A stretch of 64,000 nt of DNA, from the NCBI RefSeq assembly GCF_030063145.1, contig NZ_JASISM010000001.1:682001-746000 (forward strand), written 5' to 3'. This DNA is from Cryobacterium sp. PH31-L1 (lineage in GTDB: Bacteria > Actinomycetota > Actinomycetes > Actinomycetales > Microbacteriaceae). The position numbers were made by a program, and so were the translations under genes. The notes beneath the pieces are model-generated. The model saw only the letters and a program-made list of their open reading frames with translations. It was not told the origin of the DNA and did not search any database. Position 1 is the first letter of the stretch; each line of letters starts with the position of its first letter. This document shows, piece after piece, positions 48,827 through 57,758 of the stretch.

Positions 48827-50041
48827 ATGCGGGTAACAAAGATGTTCCTGGCCCCGGCAATTCTCGCCGTCGCAGCCCTGACCCTGGTCGGATGCGCCCC
48901 CACGGCCACGACCGGCGGCGCAGACACCGACAATTCCACCACGAAGCCCGCGGTGCAGGTGGGCATGATCACCTCAGCGACCGGCCCGCTCGCCGCCTAC
49001 GGTGCCGCGTACACCGCCGGGTTCGAGGCCGGCCTCGACTACGCCACCGACGGCACGGGCACTGTCGACGGCCGCGAACTGGACATCACCTGGAAAGACG
49101 ACCAGGGCAACCCCGACACCGCGGTCTCGGTTGCTAAAGACCTGATCGGGCAGGGATACCAGATTATGGCCGGCACCGTCGTGTCGGGAATCGCCGTCAC
49201 CTTGGCCGAGCAAGCTGTGCAGAACAAGATTCTCTACATCTCGGGCCCGGCAGCCGCCGATGCCATCACCGGCATCAACCAGTACACCTTCCGATCCGGC
49301 CGGCAGACCTATGAAGACGTTGCGACAGCCGGAACGTTCATCGGCGACCCGAGCGGCAAGAAAATCGTCGTCTTCGCCCAGGACAACGCCTTCGGTCAGG
49401 GCAACCTGGCCGGCGTCAAGGCCGTGCTCGGGGCCAAGGGCGCAATCGTCGACGGTGTACTTGTCGCCGAAGACGCAACCGAATTCACCCCGTTCGCGCA
49501 GCAATTGCTCGACGCCTCACCAGACCTGGTCTTCGTGGCCTGGGCCGGCGCCAGCACCGGTGCCATGTGGACCGCGCTGCAGCAGCAGGGCGTGTTCGAA
49601 GCTGTTCCGGTTGTCACCGGCCTCGGTGATGTCTCGACCTACGGCGCTTACGGTGCCGCGAGCGGCAAGATCAGCTTTCTCTCGCACTACTTTGCGTCGG
49701 CCACCGACAACGAGCAGAGCAAGGCCATGATCAGCTACCTGAAAGCCAACGACGCACAGGCAGACCTGTTCTCGCCCGACGGTTTCGTGGCCGCCCAGAT
49801 GCTCGTTCAGGCCGTTGGCGAGGGCGGTGGTGACAACGTCGATGACATGATCGCCTCGCTCGAGGGTTACACGTTCGACTCGGTCAAGGGCTCGATCACC
49901 ATTCGTGCCGAAGACCACGCCGTGCTGCAGCCGATGTTCCAGGCCACGCTCAAGGAAGGCACCGACGGCACCTGGGCGCCGGAACTGATCGAGACTGTCG
50001 ACGCCAAGACCGTCGCGCCGCCTATCGTCGCAGCAAAGTAG
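48827..50041 (+). CDS. Liv-type ABC transporter substrate-binding lipoprotein
   Basis: A 404-residue periplasmic-type binding protein (type I fold, Peripla_BP_6). The signal peptide ends in a lipobox LVGC (Cys about 24). The mature part shows VGMITSATGPLAAYGAAYTA and VVFAQDNAFGQGNLAG typical of branched-chain amino acid/amide/aromatic acid binders. Related proteins also bind aromatic acids and dicarboxylates, and the downstream ligase and hydrolases argue against simple leucine uptake. A GAGAGG ribosome-binding site precedes ATG 48827. Confidence 0.9.
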   Translation: MRVTKMFLAPAILAVAALTLVGCAPTATTGGADTDNSTTKPAVQVGMITSATGPLAAYGAAYTAGFEAGLDYATDGTGTVDGRELDITWKDDQGNPDTAVSVAKDLIGQGYQIMAGTVVSGIAVTLAEQAVQNKILYISGPAAADAITGINQYTFRSGRQTYEDVATAGTFIGDPSGKKIVVFAQDNAFGQGNLAGVKAVLGAKGAIVDGVLVAEDATEFTPFAQQLLDASPDLVFVAWAGASTGAMWTALQQQGVFEAVPVVTGLGDVSTYGAYGAASGKISFLSHYFASATDNEQSKAMISYLKANDAQADLFSPDGFVAAQMLVQAVGEGGGDNVDDMIASLEGYTFDSVKGSITIRAEDHAVLQPMFQATLKEGTDGTWAPELIETVDAKTVAPPIVAAK

Positions 50042-50047
50042 ATCGCG

Positions 50048-50803
50048 ATGCCGGACCAGCCCGTGCTCAGTATCGAGCATCTGGGCCTGCAGATCGGCGG
50101 TGCCCGCATCCTCAACGATGTGTCGCTGTCGATCCCGAGGGGCGAGATGCTCGGTGTGATCGGCCCCAACGGGGCCGGTAAGACAACCCTGTTCAACCTG
50201 ATTTCCGGTGTGCTGTTTGCCACGGAAGGCGTGGTGCAGCTGAACGGCCGCAACATGACCCGGGAACCGATCCACGTCAGGGCACGGGCCGGCCTCGGTC
50301 GCACGTTTCAAACCTCGAGCCTGTTCAACGGGCTGAGCGCCACCGAAAACGTGCGGCTGGCCGCACAAGCCAAGGCCGGTGGCGGCAGCCTCGTCACCCG
50401 GTTTCCGAAGAGGACGGATGCCGCCACCCGGCTCGCCGCCGATCGCCTCGACGAGGTGGGGCTGGCCGACCTTGCCGACGCCAAAGCCGGTGGCCTCTCG
50501 CACGGTGACAAGCGCAAGCTGGAGATAGCCATGCTGCTCGCGATGGACCCGAGCGTCATCCTGCTCGACGAGCCGATGGCCGGCGTCGGCTCAGGCGACG
50601 TGCCCGGCCTGATGGAGGTCATTCGCGCGTTGCACCACGGCGGCCGCACGGTGCTCATGGTCGAGCACCACATGGAGGTCGTGCTCGGCCTGGTCGACCG
50701 CGTTGCGGTCATGCACCACGGCGAGCTGCTCGCCTGCGACACCCCCGACGCGGTGATGAATAATCCCACGGTTCAGTCCGCCTACCTCGGAGACCCGGTA
50801 TGA
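50048..50803 (+). CDS. Liv-type ABC transporter ATPase (LivG-like)
   Basis: A 251-residue ATPase. Walker A is GPNGAGKTTLFN, the LivG-type signature is LSHGDKRKLEIAML, Walker B is VILLDEPMAG and the H-loop is VEHHMEVV. LivG proteins normally carry this modified signature. It ends in a 4-nt ATGA overlap with the LivF-like gene. Confidence 0.93.
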   Translation: MPDQPVLSIEHLGLQIGGARILNDVSLSIPRGEMLGVIGPNGAGKTTLFNLISGVLFATEGVVQLNGRNMTREPIHVRARAGLGRTFQTSSLFNGLSATENVRLAAQAKAGGGSLVTRFPKRTDAATRLAADRLDEVGLADLADAKAGGLSHGDKRKLEIAMLLAMDPSVILLDEPMAGVGSGDVPGLMEVIRALHHGGRTVLMVEHHMEVVLGLVDRVAVMHHGELLACDTPDAVMNNPTVQSAYLGDPV

Positions 50804-51531
50804 GCACCACATCAAGCACCAATATCCTCACCGTACGCAACCTGTACGGACGCATCGAGGGCCAGCAGGTCGTCGAAGACGTCTCGTTCGACGTACCAGA
50901 CACCGGCGTCACCGCGCTGCTCGGCCGGAACGGCGTCGGAAAAACCAGCACCATCAAATCGATCCTCGGCCTGATCGACCGCACCGGTGAGGTGACCCTC
51001 GCCGGGCGCCGGGTCGACCGGCTGCCCACCCACAAGGTCGTGCAGCTCGGCGTCGGCTACGTGCCCGAAGATCGCGAGGTGTTCGGCAAACTCAGCGTCG
51101 CCGAAAATCTGAAACTGGCCGAACGCTCCACCCACCCGAACCGCGCCCTGGTCGAGGAACTCTTTCCCGACCTCGTGCAACGCCACGCCCAACTGGCCGG
51201 TACCCTCTCCGGAGGGCAGCAGCAGATGGTGTCGCTCGCCCGAGCCCTGCTCAACCAAAACCGGCTGCTCCTGGTCGACGAACCCACCAAGGGACTCTCG
51301 CCGAAAATCGTCACCGAGGTCAGCCAGGCCTTACTGGCCGCCGCCAAAACAGTGCCGATCCTTCTGGTCGAACAGAACCTGCAGGTGATTCGCCAACTCG
51401 CCGACCGGGTGGTCGTGCTCTCCGGCGGCCGCGTCGTCTTCACCGGCGAAGCCGCCGAATTGCTCGACGATCAGGAACGCATCCAGCGTTACCTCGGCGT
51501 GCACAGCGGCAGCGCGGAGGTTAACGCATGA
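50800..51531 (+). CDS. Liv-type ABC transporter ATPase (LivF-like)
   Basis: A 243-residue ATPase. Walker A is GRNGVGKTSTIKS, GYVPEDREVF is typical LivF, the signature is LSGGQQQMVSLARAL and Walker B is LLLVDEPTKGLSP. Coupled on both sides by 4-nt overlaps. Confidence 0.93.
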   Translation: MSTTSSTNILTVRNLYGRIEGQQVVEDVSFDVPDTGVTALLGRNGVGKTSTIKSILGLIDRTGEVTLAGRRVDRLPTHKVVQLGVGYVPEDREVFGKLSVAENLKLAERSTHPNRALVEELFPDLVQRHAQLAGTLSGGQQQMVSLARALLNQNRLLLVDEPTKGLSPKIVTEVSQALLAAAKTVPILLVEQNLQVIRQLADRVVVLSGGRVVFTGEAAELLDDQERIQRYLGVHSGSAEVNA

Positions 51532-52403
51532 GCACCATCGTTCTGCTCTTGATCACCGGCCTCGGCCTCGGGGCCCTGTATTTTCTGGTCGCGTCGGGGC
51601 TCTCTCTCATCTATGGCCTGATGGGCGTGCTCAACTTCGCGCACGGCTCCTTTCTGACCATCGGCGCCTTCATCGGCTGGGAGGTCGCCCGCCGCCTCAG
51701 TGACGGATCCTGGTGGGCACTGGTCGCCGCCATGCTGACCGGCGCCGTGGTCGGGGCGCTCGTCGCAGCCGCGACCGAATTCTTCCTGATCAGGCGGCTG
51801 TACAACCGGCACATCGAACAGGTACTCGTGACGGTCGGCCTCGCCCTGGCCTCTGTAGCTCTGTTCGAGGGAATCTGGGGCACCGACCCGACCTACGTGA
51901 CGAGCCCGTCCTGGCTTGGGCAGACCACCGAGATTCTCGGCGCGCGCATTCCGAACAACCGGTTCATGCTCATCCTGGTGGCGGTGCTGGTGCTCGTGGC
52001 GATCGTGTTGTTCCTCAAGTTCACCCGGTATGGCCTGATCATTCGGGCCGGCGTCGAGAACCGGCTCATGGTCACCGCGCTCGGCATCGATGTGCGCCGC
52101 GCCTTCACCCTGGTGTTCGCGATCGGTGGCGCCGCCGCCGGACTCGGCGGAGTGCTCGCCTCGATCTACTACGGCTACGTTTCGGCGCACATCGGCGGGT
52201 CCCTGCTGATCTTCGCCTTCATCGTGACGGTTATCGGAGGGCTGGGGTCTTTGGCCGGGGCGGCCGTAGCATCCGTTCTGGTGGCGGTGCTGCAGCAGTT
52301 CGCGAACTTCTATCTGGGCGGAACCGGCGACCTCGCCGTGGTGCTGGCCCTGGCCGCGGTGCTGTTGCTGCGTCCGCGCGGACTGATGGGAGCGAAAGCA
52401 TGA
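51528..52403 (+). CDS. Liv-type ABC transporter permease (LivH-like)
   Basis: A 291-residue permease with about eight membrane helices. LIYGLMGVLNFAHGSF at the N-terminus and VIGGLGSLAGAAVASVLV near the C-terminus are LivH signatures. It pairs with the next gene to form the membrane channel. Confidence 0.92.
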   Translation: MSTIVLLLITGLGLGALYFLVASGLSLIYGLMGVLNFAHGSFLTIGAFIGWEVARRLSDGSWWALVAAMLTGAVVGALVAAATEFFLIRRLYNRHIEQVLVTVGLALASVALFEGIWGTDPTYVTSPSWLGQTTEILGARIPNNRFMLILVAVLVLVAIVLFLKFTRYGLIIRAGVENRLMVTALGIDVRRAFTLVFAIGGAAAGLGGVLASIYYGYVSAHIGGSLLIFAFIVTVIGGLGSLAGAAVASVLVAVLQQFANFYLGGTGDLAVVLALAAVLLLRPRGLMGAKA

Positions 52404-53509
52404 GCGCCTTCTGGGCCAGGCCAATGACCAAAATCACCGCCAGCGCGGCGCTGGTGCTGCTCATGGTGCTGCTGCCGCTTTTGAACATCACGATTCCCGG
52501 TGTCTTTCCGGGCGCGACCTACACGCCGGGCACCCTGCAACTGCTCGCCTACGCCATGCTCATCGCGGCTCTCGCGCTCAGCTACCACCTCTTGTTCGGC
52601 CTGGCCGGCATGCTCTCGTTCGGGCACGCTCTCTTCTTCGCGGCCGGCGCCTACGGCCTCGGCATCGTGCTGCGCAACTTCTCACCGAGTTGGCTGCCAG
52701 CCGGTGCGACGTTCGTTGCGTCGATTCTGATCACGGTGCTGATCGGCTTCGTGGTGGCCGCACTCGTGGGTTCGGTCAGCCTGCGGGTCACCGGTATCTC
52801 CTTTGCCATGGTCACGCTCGCCTTCGCGCAGGCCGGCTCGGTCGTGGTACGGCGCAACCCGGGCGGGCAGACCGGCGGGGACGAGGGGCTCACACTCGAC
52901 GTCGCGCATGTGCCAGACGCTCTGGTCGGCGTGCTCAACACCCGCAACCTGTACTGGCTGTCGCTCGCGGTTCTGGTCACGGTCTACCTCGTGGTGTTGT
53001 GGGTGGAGAAATCCCGCGCGGGCCATGTCGTGGCCGCGACTCGCGAAAACGAACTCCGGGTACGGGTCCTCGGCATCCGTCCCTATTTTGTGCGGTTGCT
53101 GATCTTCAGCATTGCCGGGGCGCTCGCCGTCCTCGCTGGAGCGGCGTTCCTGCTGCTGCAGAGCGGAGTCTCGCCGCGAGTCGCCACGCCCGACTTCACG
53201 CTGACCCTGCTGGTGATCGTCGTGCTCGGCGGCGTCGGGCTGCGCTGGGGCGCCGTCCTCGGCGCGCTGGTCTACACGCTGCTCGACCAGCGGCTGACCG
53301 CCCTGGCCGGGTCGGAGTTGATCGCCGGTCTGCCCGACGTTCTGCGGATTCCTTTGTCGCAGCCGTTGTTCATTCTCGGCACACTGTTTATTCTCGTGGT
53401 GTTGTTTCTTCCGGGTGGGCTGGCTGGGCTGACCCGGCGCAACGGCCGGCCGCAACGGCCTCGGGCTCGAGGTCGGGAGCGCATGCATGACGCAGAGGAG
53501 ACGACATGA
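52400..53509 (+). CDS. Liv-type ABC transporter permease (LivM-like)
   Basis: A 369-residue permease with about ten membrane helices. LLFGLAGMLSFGHALFFAAGAYG and VLGGVGLRWGAVLGALVY are LivM signatures. ATG 52400 overlaps the LivH stop by 4 nt; the frame is open further upstream but that region is inside livH. The C-terminal tail is Arg-rich and cytosolic. Confidence 0.92.
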   Translation: MSAFWARPMTKITASAALVLLMVLLPLLNITIPGVFPGATYTPGTLQLLAYAMLIAALALSYHLLFGLAGMLSFGHALFFAAGAYGLGIVLRNFSPSWLPAGATFVASILITVLIGFVVAALVGSVSLRVTGISFAMVTLAFAQAGSVVVRRNPGGQTGGDEGLTLDVAHVPDALVGVLNTRNLYWLSLAVLVTVYLVVLWVEKSRAGHVVAATRENELRVRVLGIRPYFVRLLIFSIAGALAVLAGAAFLLLQSGVSPRVATPDFTLTLLVIVVLGGVGLRWGAVLGALVYTLLDQRLTALAGSELIAGLPDVLRIPLSQPLFILGTLFILVVLFLPGGLAGLTRRNGRPQRPRARGRERMHDAEETT

Positions 53510-55068
53510 CCGATGACGGCCTGCACACGTTGGGCCGATGGACCCGCGACCGCGCCAGGGCCACGCCCGAACGAGTCGCCGTCGACGACCGCGGCGTCAC
53601 ACTGCGCTACCGCGACCTCGACGACCGGGCCAGCGACCTCGCCGCGGCTTTTCGCGCCGCCGGCTACGGCGTCGGCGATCGGGTGGCGACCATCACCGGC
53701 AACAGCTCAGACCAGGTCGTGTTGTTCTTCGCCTGCGCGCAGGCCGGCCTCGTACTCGTGCCGCTGTCGTGGCGGCTCGCACCACGCGAGCTCGCCGCAC
53801 AGCTGCAACTCGCCGACCCGGCACTGTTGCTGGTGGAAGACGAGTTCCAGACCCTGGCAACGGATGCCCAGGGTCGACTTCCCCTGCCCCTCCCTTCGAC
53901 CTTGGTCGGCGTGCGGGGTGTGGAAAACTTTGTACCGGCCCCGCGACACGGCCCGCACGATGAGCTGGTGACCCGCACGGTTCGAGACGATGATGCGCTG
54001 CTGATCGTCTTCACCTCCGGCACGCTCGGCCCGGCCAAGGGCGCGGTTCTAACCCACGCGAACTGTTTCTGGACCAACCTGTCGCTCTCGCGCATCACCG
54101 AAATCACCAGCAAAGACGTGGTGCTCTCGGTCATGCCGCAGTATCACGTTGGCGGCTGGAACATCCAGCCGTTATTGGCTTGGTGGATGGGCGCCACGGT
54201 CGTGCTCGAGCGCACCTTCGACCCCGGCCGGGTGCTGCACCTGATCAAAGATCGTCGCATCACGACCATGATGGGCGTTCCGGCGAACTACCTGTTCCTC
54301 GCTCAGCACCCTGATTTCGCTGCGACCGACCTGTCCAGCCTGAATCACGCCGTGGTTGGTGGCGCACCGATGCCCGCGCCCCTGCTGCGTACCTGGCACG
54401 CCCGCGGTGTGGCACTCACGCAGGGGTACGGTCTGACCGAGGCCTCCCCGAACGTGTTGTGTCTGCCCGACGACGAGGCGCGCAGCATGGTCGGCTACGC
54501 CGGCAAGCCGTATCCGCACGTCGAGGTCGCCGTGGCCGATCCGATCACCGGCGAATTGCTCGGCGGGGCCGCGACGGGTGAACTGCTGGTGCGGGGGCCC
54601 GGCGTGTTCTCGGGCTATTTTCGTGCTCCCGAGCAGACCGCTCGCACCCTGCGCGGTGGCTGGCTGCACACCGGTGACCTCGTGCGCCGCGACGAGCACG
54701 GCTATTTTGCCGTGATCGACCGGCTCACCGACATCTTCATCTCGGGCGGCGAGAGCGTGGCACCGGCGGAGGTGGAGACCGTGCTGATCGAACACGCCGC
54801 GGTCGCCGAGGTGGCGGTCATCGGGGTGCCGCACGAGCGGTGGGGAGAGGTCGGTGTGGCCTTCATCGTGCTGGCACCCGGATTCGCGGCCGATGAGCTC
54901 GGCATTCTTGCCTACTCCCGCACCCAACTGGCCGCGTTCAAGGTTCCGGCGTTCGTGCGCTTCGTACCGGAAATTCCGCGATCTCTCGGCAGCAAGGTGC
55001 TGCGGCGCCAGCTGCTGGAGAACTGGAAACAAGGACTTGATTTCGAAAAGATAGGAAACAAACAATGA
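53506..55068 (+). CDS. AMP-dependent acyl-CoA synthetase/ligase
   Basis: A 520-residue adenylate-forming enzyme. The phosphate-binding motif reads FTSGTLGPAKGAVLTHAN, where the usual TTG is TLG. GYGLTEASPN, GWLHTGDLVRRDEHGYF, DRLTDIFISGGESVAPAEVE and the C-terminal Lys region LGSKVLRRQLL follow. It resembles fatty/aryl-CoA ligases of the FadD/MenE group. Embedded between the importer and TetR genes by 4-nt overlaps, it probably activates the imported carboxylate with CoA. The substrate is unknown. Confidence 0.92.
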   Translation: MTDDGLHTLGRWTRDRARATPERVAVDDRGVTLRYRDLDDRASDLAAAFRAAGYGVGDRVATITGNSSDQVVLFFACAQAGLVLVPLSWRLAPRELAAQLQLADPALLLVEDEFQTLATDAQGRLPLPLPSTLVGVRGVENFVPAPRHGPHDELVTRTVRDDDALLIVFTSGTLGPAKGAVLTHANCFWTNLSLSRITEITSKDVVLSVMPQYHVGGWNIQPLLAWWMGATVVLERTFDPGRVLHLIKDRRITTMMGVPANYLFLAQHPDFAATDLSSLNHAVVGGAPMPAPLLRTWHARGVALTQGYGLTEASPNVLCLPDDEARSMVGYAGKPYPHVEVAVADPITGELLGGAATGELLVRGPGVFSGYFRAPEQTARTLRGGWLHTGDLVRRDEHGYFAVIDRLTDIFISGGESVAPAEVETVLIEHAAVAEVAVIGVPHERWGEVGVAFIVLAPGFAADELGILAYSRTQLAAFKVPAFVRFVPEIPRSLGSKVLRRQLLENWKQGLDFEKIGNKQ

Positions 55069-55742
55069 GCGCCGGAATGCCGCGAACCGCCCGAGGAGAA
55101 GAAACCAAGCGCAAACTCATCGAAGCGGCCGAGCAGGTGTTTTCGCGCGTCGGGTACGCCGATGCGTCGATTTCGCGGATAACTGATACCGCCGGCATCG
55201 GCCAGGGCACGTTCTACCTCTACTTCGACTCGAAACTACAGATCTTCAACGAACTGGTCGAAGACCTCAACCACCGGGTGCGGTTGGCGATGAGTGCGGC
55301 ATCCGCTGCTACGGAAAATCGGATCGATTCGGAGCGCGCCGGATTTCGGGCCTTCTTTCAATTCACCGCTGACCACCCCGCGTTGTACCGGGTGATTCGT
55401 GAGGCAGAGTTCGTCTCGCCTGGCGCTCTGCGGCTGCACTACACGCGCATCGTCGAGGGCTACATAGCGGGGCTGCGCACGGCGGGCGCGGCAGGGGAGA
55501 TCAGCGACATCGATCCCACCGTTGCGGCCTGGGCGCTCATGGGAATCGGCGAGATGATCGGCATGCGCTGGGTTCTCTGGGGAGATGACGAGGCGCTCGA
55601 AGGGGCCGGGGCCGATCCGTTCGCGAGCGGAACCCGCGCTGTGCCCGAGCACGTTTTCGAGCAGATGATGCGGTTCATCGAGGGTGCACTGGGTACCGGC
55701 AACACCGTCTCCAGCAACAACGTGGAAATGAGGCAGCGATGA
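55065..55742 (+). CDS. TetR family transcriptional regulator
   Basis: A 225-residue repressor. The HTH reads AEQVFSRVGYADASISRITD, then GIGQGTFYLYFDSK. The C-terminal ligand domain resembles the FadR/AcrR-like group that sense acyl-CoAs or hydrophobic ligands. Being inside the operon it presumably regulates that operon, perhaps through the palindrome at 48746. Confidence 0.93.
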   Translation: MSAGMPRTARGEETKRKLIEAAEQVFSRVGYADASISRITDTAGIGQGTFYLYFDSKLQIFNELVEDLNHRVRLAMSAASAATENRIDSERAGFRAFFQFTADHPALYRVIREAEFVSPGALRLHYTRIVEGYIAGLRTAGAAGEISDIDPTVAAWALMGIGEMIGMRWVLWGDDEALEGAGADPFASGTRAVPEHVFEQMMRFIEGALGTGNTVSSNNVEMRQR

Positions 55743-56635
55743 GTGAGCACTATCAGCCGTTCCGAGTTCCGGTCGCCGGGGGAGACCTGCGTGGTGGCCA
55801 GTGGCGCGCTGCCCACGGGCAGTCGACGGTGCTAGCCATCCACGGCATCACAGCCTCGCACCGCTGCTGGCCGTGGCTGGTGGAACGCCTGCCCGGCTCG
55901 AGGGTGATCGCTCCCGACCTGCGGGGTCGCGCTCGCAGCAATGCCCTGCCCGCGCCCTACGGGCTGCGGCACCATGCCGAAGACCTGGCCCGGCTGCTGG
56001 ACTTTCTGGAGGTCGACCGCACGGTCGTGGTCGGGCACTCCATGGGCGCGTTTGTCGCCGTGTGGCTCGCGCACCTCTACCCCGACCGGGTTGACTCGCT
56101 CGTTCTGGTGGACGGTGGCCTGCCGATTCCACGCGACGTGGGCATTGATCCGCTGCTCATGCTCGGCCCGGCCGCCAAACGGCTATCGCAGACCTTCGAG
56201 ACGGTCGAGGCCTACCAGAACTTTTGGCAGAACCACCCCGCGTTCGTCGCAGACTGGTCATCGCGGGTGGCCGATTTTGCCCGCTACGACCTCGATGGCA
56301 CGGCGCCGGCTCTGCACCCGTCAGCGCGGCTGGAGGCGGTGGCCGCGAATGCGATGGAGCTCAACGGTGCCGACGGCTACGCGGACGCGCTCGCCGGCCT
56401 CAGTCTGCCGATCGAATTTCTGCGTGCCCCGCGCGGGCTGCTGGACGAGCCGACTGCACTGTACGAACGGGCGGCTGTCGCGGATTGGGCGACACGACTG
56501 CCGCAGCTGACCGTTCGGGAGGTCGACGACGTCAACCACTACACGATCGTGATGAGTGACCGGGGCGCCGACCAGGTCGCCCGGGCCGTGAACCTGTCTA
56601 CCCCCGCCAGCTACCCGAGAGGACCCCGATCATGA
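55739..56635 (+). CDS. Alpha/beta hydrolase 1
   Basis: A 298-residue hydrolase. The oxyanion motif is LAIHGITASHRCWPW, the nucleophile Ser is in VVGHSMGAFVAV (about residue 103) and the catalytic His is in DDVNHYTIVM. No signal peptide. It is similar to the MhpC/haloperoxidase group; it might cleave an ester or C-C bond before or after CoA activation. Confidence 0.88.
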   Translation: MSEHYQPFRVPVAGGDLRGGQWRAAHGQSTVLAIHGITASHRCWPWLVERLPGSRVIAPDLRGRARSNALPAPYGLRHHAEDLARLLDFLEVDRTVVVGHSMGAFVAVWLAHLYPDRVDSLVLVDGGLPIPRDVGIDPLLMLGPAAKRLSQTFETVEAYQNFWQNHPAFVADWSSRVADFARYDLDGTAPALHPSARLEAVAANAMELNGADGYADALAGLSLPIEFLRAPRGLLDEPTALYERAAVADWATRLPQLTVREVDDVNHYTIVMSDRGADQVARAVNLSTPASYPRGPRS

Positions 56636-57708
56636 GCGACACCATCACCACCAGTACGGGCAACATTTTCGACGGCATCACGGCGCACAGCGTTGTCACC
56701 CCGCGCCTGCGCGCCGGAGTGCTCGAACGGCCGGCAACAGTAATGACCGCGACGCCCGTTGTCTTCGTGCACGGCAACGTGTCGTCATCGCTGTTCTGGC
56801 AGCCGCTCATGCTGGCTCTGCCCGCGACGGTGCGTGCGCTCGCCATCGACCTGCGCGGCTTCGGCACCAGCGAAACCCGGCCGGTCGATGCCACCCGCGG
56901 ACTGGCCGACTACTCCGACGATATCGCCGCTGTGCTCTCAGAACTCGGCGTCGACCGGGCACACCTCGTGGGCTGGAGTATGGGCGGCGGTGTGACCATG
57001 CAGCTACTGCTCGATCACCCCAGCCTGGCGGCGACCCTGACCCTGGTCGCGCCGGTTTCACCCTACGGCTTCGGCGGCACCGGGGGAACGGATGGCCATC
57101 GGCTGAGCGTTGACGACGCCGGAACGGGCGCCGGCGGGGCCAACCCCGACTTCGTCGCCAGGCTGCATGACGGCGACCACGGCGCTGACCCGACCAGCCC
57201 TCGCACCGTCTACCAGACCACGTACGTCAAGCCGCCGTTCAGCTCTGAGCACGATGAAATCTGGATCGAGTCCATGCTGACCACGGCCACCGGCGTCGGT
57301 AACTACCCCGGGGATTCGACGGTTTCAGAGAACTGGCCCGGATTCGCCCCCGGCGACTGTGGCGTGCTCAATACCATGTCTCCCGCTCATTTCAACACGA
57401 GCGGCATTGTCGACCTGGCCGAGAAGCCGGCCATTCTCTGGATTCACGGCAGCGACGACGTCATCGTGTCGGACACTTCGTTCTTCGACCTCAACTATCT
57501 CGGGCAGCTCGGCGTGATTCCCGGCTGGCCCGGCGCTGATGTGGCCCCTCCCCAGCCGATGATCCAGCAGACCCGGGCCGTGCTTGGCGCCTACCGGGCC
57601 GCCGGCGGCAACCTGACCGAGCTGGAACTCGCCGACTGTGGCCACTCGCCGCACCTCGAGCACCCGGCCGCATTCCTCGCGGCGCTGCTCGCCCAGTTGG
57701 AGCGCTGA
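56632..57708 (+). CDS. Alpha/beta hydrolase 2
   Basis: A 358-residue hydrolase, longer than its neighbour because of a cap insertion of about 100 residues (about 145-250). FVHGNVSSSLFWQPL gives the oxyanion hole, VGWSMGGGVTMQ the nucleophile, IHGSDDVIVSDTS the Asp and ADCGHSPHLEHP the His. It is the last gene of the nine-gene operon; ispG begins 51 nt later with its own -10-like element. Confidence 0.88.
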   Translation: MSDTITTSTGNIFDGITAHSVVTPRLRAGVLERPATVMTATPVVFVHGNVSSSLFWQPLMLALPATVRALAIDLRGFGTSETRPVDATRGLADYSDDIAAVLSELGVDRAHLVGWSMGGGVTMQLLLDHPSLAATLTLVAPVSPYGFGGTGGTDGHRLSVDDAGTGAGGANPDFVARLHDGDHGADPTSPRTVYQTTYVKPPFSSEHDEIWIESMLTTATGVGNYPGDSTVSENWPGFAPGDCGVLNTMSPAHFNTSGIVDLAEKPAILWIHGSDDVIVSDTSFFDLNYLGQLGVIPGWPGADVAPPQPMIQQTRAVLGAYRAAGGNLTELELADCGHSPHLEHPAAFLAALLAQLER

Positions 57709-57746
57709 TCCGGGTCGGCATTCAGCTTGGCTGGGGTTATGACAAC

Positions 57747-57758
57747 TAAGCTAGGCAA
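57747..57758 (+). promoter_or_regulatory. Leaderless -10 of ispG
   Basis: TAAGCT (57747-57752), then 6 nt and GTG 57759. A TTGGCT 14 nt further up is too close to be a good -35. Confidence 0.45.

Noticed and set aside
48827..53509. Importer as a plain branched-chain amino acid (LivJHMGF) system
   Set aside because: The family matches, but coupling to a ligase, TetR regulator and hydrolases makes a leucine-type substrate unlikely; left as Liv-type without a firm symbol.
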